Shown here: one piece after another, positions 57,239 through 64,000 of the stretch
Layout: each line of letters opens with the position of its first letter
Numbering within the stretch: the stretch's first letter is position 1
Source: Clusia tigrina
Taxonomy: Eukaryota; Arthropoda; Insecta; Diptera; Clusiidae
Assembly (NCBI GenBank): GCA_920105625.2
Contig: OV050030.1
Coordinates: 427,706,240-427,770,239, forward strand
Length of the DNA stretch: 64,000 bases
Direction: 5' to 3'
Translations under genes and position numbers: made by a program
The notes under the pieces: generated by a model
What the model saw: the letters and a program-made list of their open reading frames with translations, nothing else
Databases searched by the model: none
Told to the model about the DNA's origin: nothing

Positions 57239-57689
57239 TTTAGTGTGGTTATTACTGTAGTAGGTCCTTGTGGAGTTGCTCTTTGAAGTACTCGATATGA
57301 AAACTCAACTCTGGAGGGATGCGGAGTACTCGTGACACGGTACGCCACAGTTGCCGCTCGTTGGTTGGAGCCTCTTTTTGCTCTCTGATTTGCGTTTTGC
57401 CACATTGCGAGTGGCTTTATCGCGTGAATGCGTCCTGTATCCAGTTGAATGAGTGCTATCACTCATGAGTTGAATAAGATGCGGCTTCCATGCCACTGTA
57501 ACAAAACAAAAAATCTCAAATCACCACAAAGCGGGTTCCTCGGGTTCCTCTGGTTTCTCTTTGCTCGCCATTCCACTTAGTAAGTCAACAGGGGAATTGT
57601 TTGTTCACTTTTCGAGTGGACAGGAAGGATATACTTTCAATTCCTATTTTGCAGAACATTGACGACTGATTCCGTTTTTATATCGTGAA

Positions 57690-58000
57690 TACCCCGATGG
57701 ATACTCTCCTGAATAGTATCAAGTATATATAGGCCGTGGGCCGAGTAGGTAGTTGGAGAGGTCGGCGTGGCCTTTATCGAATTGGGACCATAGAACTATA
57801 TGCTTCTGGCTCCAAGACCAGGCTCTGCTTTTGTTAAGTTTTAATAAGCTATCTCAAAAGGTGTGGAAGAAACTTGGCTATAGACGGACGGACAAAAGCC
57901 TAATCGACTCGGACAATGACGCTGATCGTTTACACATATCCATGCCACACCCCCTACAGTGTGAGAAATGTCATAATAGACAGAAATAATGTTGGCTGCT
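57690..58000. mobile_element. decayed dispersed repeat (family uncertain)
   Basis: TATAGACGGACGGACAAAAG followed by CGACTCGGACAATGACGCTG and ATCGTTTACACATAT recalls a GACGGACAGACGGACATGGC-type repeat common in Drosophila intergenic DNA. The assignment is from memory. Ends and family were not determined. Confidence 0.3.
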
Positions 58001-60229
58001 CGTGTTAACAGTGCGAGGTTATGGATAGGACCCACCCAAGCGTGGCCTGCTGAGTTCCAGCCGATGTGCAGAAGTGTTCTTCTCACACGATTGATTAGAA
58101 GAACTCCTCTTCGCAATGCCGCTGTCTCTGTACCGCCCATAGCCTTCACTTTCGAGCAGTTTGTTCTGTTGCGGATGTCTCCACAGCGAGTTGCACTGAA
58201 AGAACTGTGGAACTGCGCTGCATCTCGTCACTCACTCAGTTAATTAGAAGTTTCACTTAGGCAGGAACGCAATCAACAAAGATTCACTCAAAGAGCCTTT
58301 GAAAAGCACGCACGCAGTCTTCAAACCGAAAGCAACCAATGAAACGCACTCAAGTGCTCGACTAGTGCGAGCCTCCTTCACATGTGTGCCGCCCGAAGTT
58401 GTGCATAGCACGAGGACCCTTTTGACCCAAATTTCCATTTAAATACCGAAAGCGCTTTAAAGTCCTCGCACCTCGAAGCAATTTGCTGCGCATCGCTAAT
58501 GCCGCACGGCGCTGATTGCGGCTTTGTTATGCGGAATCGGGCAACTTCACTGCCACTGCAATGCGATGCGGTACGTCTACGCACGACACGCATAGCAGCC
58601 CAGGGAGTGCCTAAAAATTACTTCACTAACTGTACGCAACGAGCGGAGAGATCCACCAGCAACAACGACAACTTCGCTCCACTGATGCATGCAACAACGA
58701 CGTCACAAAGCGCGTAATTGAATACAAATCAATCTGAGTTGAAGTGAAAATGTAGTCTGCACAGAATGAACAGAATGTAGGCCAACTGCGCTGCAGTGCC
58801 CCGAGAAGGGGGTGGGATGCGGGGAGGGGGTAACGGGAGTGCTCGAGCTACTAACGGCTACACGCAACACGTCATTAGCGATTTACGAGTGGCAGCGACA
58901 GCAGCAGCAGCCTGAAGAGCTGACATGAGTCCCGCTCACGGAAGGGTGGAAGCAGTACGCTGGAAGGGGCTCCGCCGCAACCAGAACTAATGGATGCATA
59001 TGCGCGCCTAATAGGCACGATGTCGTGTCACGTGACGCTGGAGCAGTCGGTGGCGTATGCAGAGTATGTGGCAACTGGCAAACATGGTCGCAGTCGGATA
59101 TTTGTGCGGATTCGATTGGATTTTCAGCGGTGAGACGCAGGCGATTTTGAGGTGTGGCTGCCCATCGATACACCGACACACCATAAATTCATGGAGCAAG
59201 ATATTTTAATGGCATACAGGGTGCTAAATCTGGGCTTTAAGTTGATTTGCTTGTTTGAGGAGTTCCGCTTTAAGGGAAACAGCAACGACAGCACAGCACG
59301 CTGGAGGCCCATTAATTTGCTTGTCGGAACAAATTGGCTATAAACTTTTCATTTTACCATAAAAGCGAACTCCACAGGACTGCAAGAGAAGTCAGAGGAC
59401 TTCCCCCAAACATCCACCTCCAGCGCTGTTGACGGTCGTTCACTCAGACTCGTACTCACACTTCAAACGCGCAGTCATAACAAGAGGCACATCAATTTAG
59501 GCCACATTATCACACCAGTTAAATTACAAAGCCACACACACATACACAAAGCCTGACACACACACATACACACTCGTAAATAGCAGCACACACGCATAGG
59601 CCCATTATCTGTTACACACTTCATCACTCCCCTAGCTACGGAACATGCTACACGGCCGCTACACAGCCCCCCTCCACAACCGCTCCCATCGCACATTAAG
59701 GAAAACACATGTCTCAGCATATTCCGGAAATAAACGCATGCATCAGAGGAAGTACACCCGAAAGACATTCGAAACGCATTTGTTGGCAACCGGCGAGAAA
59801 AACGCTTTTGAACTTTTGTCGTTAACGTACTCCACGCAGATGGGGGCGTGGAATCTATTAACGAGAATAGATTTTGGTGTGTGTGTGTATGCGTGTGTGT
59901 GTGCTTGGGGTGTGGAACCTCATTTTACATTAACAACAACATGAATGACAGCAACAACAACAACAAGAGCGACATCAACTAATAACACGTCAATCAAATG
60001 CGGTGGGTACGAATCCCGAAATGGAAGGAGCGTGCGGTGGAGTTGGGGGTCCCTCCAGGTTGTTGTTGCCGTTTGTGTTCTTGTCTACGATTACTTTTTG
60101 GGATGGCTGTTCTTGTTGTTGTTGGTGTTGTTGGTGTTGTTGTTTTTCTTTGTTCTCATTGTTAGACTTCCAAGTGATTTGTTGCAGTTTGTAATGAAAC
60201 GCAATTGACAGTCACCACACATGAGCAGA

Positions 60230-60335
60230 TAGGAATAGGAGGAGCTGGAGGAGCAGACTGGAGCAGGAGGAGCCGCCAGGAGCAGACAGGAGCAGATAGG
60301 AGCAGGGGGAACAGACTGGAGCAGGAGGAACAGAC
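60230..60335 (+). repeat. GGAGCAGA(C/T)-type short tandem repeat
   Basis: About ten irregular copies of AGGAGCAGAC / TGGAGCAGGA. Confidence 0.8.
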
Positions 60336-61379
60336 AACTGTATGCGTCGTAGGACAATTGAGCAGAGAGATACCCGTAGACACAAGGGAAAGGCAGTTAA
60401 ATCAGAAAAAAATTGTTATACTCGTATATAAACTTCATGGTAAGTGTTTAAAATTTATCATGGACGATTCACGCTTCCCAAGGGGCGTCACTGACTACGC
60501 TGGATGCATATAATAAGTAGGACAACATCAAAGAAACTCAATTTCTGAGCTATGTGAGAAGAACGTTTCAGCGACTTCCATCAATTCGAAGTGAAGTACA
60601 TGCAGGCCACCTTTGTATAAAATAACAGGATCTGTGACCAACTTGCAAGTAACATACTCACAGTGTCGCTTCTTTTTTGGTTCGATCACTGGATTGTGTC
60701 TGATAATGCAAAAACACTTCTTTCAGAATGAAGTCTTCACTGAAGTAAGTTTACTTTTCCAACAAATCTCTTAAAAAATGTTTACACAAGTCTCACTCTT
60801 CAGCAAAAACATTCTTAGCGATGACACTTCCAATTCACAACTGAACCCCATTGTCATAATTCTCACCCTCTCACATTTGAATAATATTTTAACCTTAATC
60901 TTTGTTTAGCTATGAAACTGAAAGCCTGATAAAAACCTGAAACCTTCACATTGTTCAGGGAGTCGTACTTTGATCACTCGCCAGAAATCTCTGAAGAAGA
61001 GCTGAGTGCGTCGGGCGTTACGCACACAAAACGAAAAATACAATACTCTCTGGTAATGTTCTGATACACTCGTAATTCATACTAATCCCCGGTTACGCAG
61101 CATCGATACACGTAGTATGAACTATCGTTGCGGGCCGAGAATCTTGGGAGGAGTGTCTCGTAAATGAATGGAGTAGTAGGGGCAACAATAGGTAGAATTT
61201 ATTTGAATTTACTTATTGGAAAGGATGTCAAGAATGTTCAATAAGCTCCCCCTTTTGTCTTTCTACTACGGTTCTGGCTCCTCGGCGCGAGTAAAAGGAT
61301 CTCATCCCGTTTGCAAATTAGGTTCAAATCAGGTCTCGGAGCAGATTTCGATTTTGGAATCAAATTCTAATTCTGTATG

Positions 61380-61500
61380 GTAGGTAGGTAGGAAGGTAGG
61401 AGTGGCCGCCTAGTTTGCCAACAGCACACTTGAGCACACGTAATGGCCCATTGTGATACCACGATGGAATTTCTAGTCATTTTGTAATACGGTTGACGTG
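61380..61500. mobile_element. possible LINE 3' fragment
   Basis: GGTAGGTAGGTAGGAAGGTA, then unique DNA, then GCCCATTGTGATACCACGAT. The GCCCATTGTGATACCAC string also occurs after the LINE ORF end at 6840-7680 (near 7,549), so this could be part of a related 3' UTR, but orientation and extent are unclear. Confidence 0.3.
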
Positions 61501-61774
61501 TTGAAGCGGGGAGACATTTCTTTTCGACTCCACGGGCATGGTATCAAAGTTGCTCACCTGTCCCATGTTTCCAGAAAAATCGATCTAAATGCAATGAAAT
61601 AAACTATGGCGATGATTCCAACTAAAGAGTCAGATAGTTGGAATCATTGATGTAACTACTTCTGACAAATACACTTTTTTTTTTATTCATCAAGAAAATA
61701 TTCAAAAAGGGCTCATATCTGGTCGTACTTTAGTCAAAAGCTTAGACTACGCTGTCTTCGTAGTAAATTATTAT

Positions 61775-61804
61775 GCATCATCATCACCATCATCATCATC
61801 GTCA
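61775..61804. repeat. ATC trinucleotide run
   Basis: CATCAT repeats with two interruptions. Confidence 0.85.
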
Positions 61805-62493
61805 TGGTTAGCTCGACGGTCCTAGTTGAACCTTGACCTCCCACAATAATTATGTAGAGGAGAAAACTCCGGTAGACCTCTTCAACGTTATGCTGACGGC
61901 TTTCCACAAATATCGAAGTGATGGATTTAGCTCAAGAGCGTCCCTAAGATCCTTCAGAGTTACATAATTATAAAATTGGCCTCCCTATTCAAGTCGCACG
62001 CTTGCTAGTCGTCTCTTGGTGAAGTCGAGAGATCACGTGTTACGCTTTGAAGGTGGGCGATTTTATTCGACCAAACGATTTGCTTAACTCTGCCCATGAT
62101 GGGGAGTCACTGTCAACATTCCAGAAACTCATAAATAAACACTCGGTTTCCTGGCAAAATATTTTAATATAGAAAATTACCACACGCGGCTGAAAGTGAG
62201 GAATTCGAATAATGTTCAATTCACACGCTCGCCAAACACCAAAGCAAAAATGTGAACTATTTTCAAAGGGCAATTAGCAAAATCATCAAAGCAGCGTTTG
62301 AAAAAACCGCCAATATAAAAAGTGTGATAAATTATTGGTGAGCAGCAAACAGGACGAAAGGACTTTAGAAGTGGCTGCCTGAAAAACCCATCCACATTTG
62401 ACCAATATTCGCGGCTAAAGTTCGCTCATCAGTCGCCAAATTACCATGAGCAGCAGAGCCCCGAATTAGCAACAATCACTGCAGCACAGAATC

Positions 62494-62522
62494 ACAACAC
62501 ACACACGCACACGCACACACGC
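62494..62522. repeat. CA microsatellite (interrupted by G)
   Basis: ACACACACGCACACGCACAC pattern. Confidence 0.85.
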
Positions 62523-64000
62523 ATGTACAGGACACAAAAGAGCGCAGCAGCAACGCGAAACTCATCGCGCACCACAAATGAAGCTGGAGGCGGCAATTGC
62601 AAATAAGGGAACATACTCGTACGCAGGGCAGGATGGGCAGTTGCAAAATAGGGACTCATACCGCCGGCATCCAAAGCGGCTCGAGACTGAAATGCCCAAA
62701 TGCACTGATATTGGATCAAATGGCATTTAACGAAGGAGTCATACACGGCAGGCAGAATTTCTGACTGGATGTGCCTCGCCTATACAGGAAGAGCGCACTT
62801 GTGGAGATAAGAAGAAGCAATTGTGATGACAGAAAGGAGCTATGGAGAGAGATGGTTTCTAAGGCCCGCCCGAAGGATCCCTAAATGGCTAAAAAGGAGT
62901 AGAAGCCAAAAATGCCATATCCTGGTCTAAGCTTATCTCGATTAGTTGCAGAGCTGACATTATCACATTCGAAGGTAGAAGCCACTGCAGCACCACGGAC
63001 TCGCTGCGCATTGGTTGCTCTCTTCGCAGCAAGCATCGATCTTCCACATGTGTACCTCGCTTGTAAGACCGCTGCTCATTCTTCAAGTCTTCAGCAGCAT
63101 TTGCATCCATTAAGAATCTCATTTAGCGCTGTTAATGTAGAGCGGCGTGGCGGGCCGCAGCTGCGTTTGATGGAGCTGCACTCATGGCGGTGACTTTAAT
63201 TGGTGCCATTCGCTTTCTTCTCCTTCCATCGTTTTCTTCTCATTTAATCTGATTGCAAATAAAAATAAATTGTTTTTTAAACAACATTTTCAAACACTTC
63301 GCTGCAGTGTTGGGGGAAATATGAGCCTGATCAACAACTGCGCACACCAGCAAGGACAACAAGGATACGCTATCATTTGCTCATCATAATTAATTTTTCC
63401 GCTTCGTGTTTTTTTGCTGCGAGTATCATTGGAATGCTCAGCGAGAAGCTGTGCTTCCTCCTCCGCTCTGCTCAAGGAAACTGTGTTTGTCAAGCGGGCG
63501 GTGGGATGGTAGGGCGGCTGGGTAGGAGCCAAACTTTTCGCTTGCTAATTTGATTAATGAATTTTATTTAGGGATAATCTACTGCCGCATAATGACTGGC
63601 AAGGAAATAAGTTATAATTACAGTAATTATAATGGAAGTGAAGGCAAAAGTCAGACCAGGAAACAATTCTTTCTTCATTCATTTTCCGTTTTTGTGGTTC
63701 GTTTTTTGCTTTCAACATTTTCATCACAAAAATTGAAAAGAATAAAAGCAGCGCAGAGAAATGATGGAAATTTAGTCGAGCATTGAGCGTATCCAGAACG
63801 CTGAACGCGTAAAAGCGAACGCACATTGCTCCTTTTTGTAGAGTGGTGCGTGTGTGTGTGTACAGGATCTGGCCTATGTGAGGGAGTGGGTGTTTCCGTG
63901 TCCGCGTCCAAGCGCGCTCCGCTGTGGTCGGGTTTCTACGCCTGAGGACTATGTCCGCACTTGCCAAAGGCAGTCCTCGCTTATGCGCCCGCAAATATGC

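Larger units (their letters stand above)
54010..64000. other. intergenic or intronic DNA without a recognised gene
   Basis: No ORF here has a domain, signal peptide or splice pattern that I can support. It contains TG at 56929-56959, CAA at 57142-57178, (GCTGTTGGA)3.5 at 57208-57238, a decayed dispersed repeat near 57,690-58,000, GGAGCAG-type repeats at 60,230-60,335, repeat-like DNA at about 60,520-62,040 including a possible LINE 3' end near 61,380-61,500, an ATC run at 61775-61804 and a CA run at 62494-62522. Confidence 0.55.

Overview
The window looks like insect nuclear DNA, very probably Drosophila. It has intron-split genes with GT..AG junctions, a recognisable Dpr-family immunoglobulin gene, TATA/initiator promoters typical of flies, many CA/TG and CAA/TTG microsatellites, and decayed non-LTR retrotransposons. 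A very frequent TACGAGTA-type motif is weakly suggestive of the obscura group. That is an impression from memory and was not tested.

Positions 1 to about 44,580 (+ strand) hold the 3' part of one long gene of the Dpr (defective proboscis extension response) family. Six coding exons are visible: 5944-6021, 6136-6268, 29568-29687, 29948-30044, 33075-33172 and 39576-39823. Joined, they keep one frame (774 nt, 257 residues plus stop), covering the second half of Ig domain 1, all of Ig domain 2, and a short tail with a hydrophobic segment. The start codon, signal peptide and first half of Ig1 must lie left of the window. The 23.3 kb intron between the Ig1 and Ig2 exons holds a 3.8 kb array of the 12-mer ATGACTGAGGAG, a 0.4 kb array of a TTTCAACTTTAG-like 12-mer, and a 5'-truncated LINE. 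The 3.0 kb intron holds a 20-bp minisatellite and a strong inverted repeat. The 6.4 kb intron holds a second LINE remnant and LINE 3' tails. The 3' UTR probably runs to clustered AATAAA signals near 44.54-44.56 kb.

Positions 45,380-47,954 are a 2.6 kb satellite-like array of CCAA/CCCAA units containing a 434-bp higher-order repeat.

Positions 49,790-54,000 contain two tandem, co-oriented, two-exon genes (333 and 397 residues). They encode secreted, Tyr/Pro-rich paralogues of a family I do not recognise. Each has its own TATA box, signal-peptide exon, small intron and poly(A) signal.

Positions 54,010-64,000 show no gene that I can support, only microsatellites, patches of decayed repeats and single-copy-looking intergenic DNA. 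No tRNA, rRNA, CRISPR array or bacterial feature was seen.
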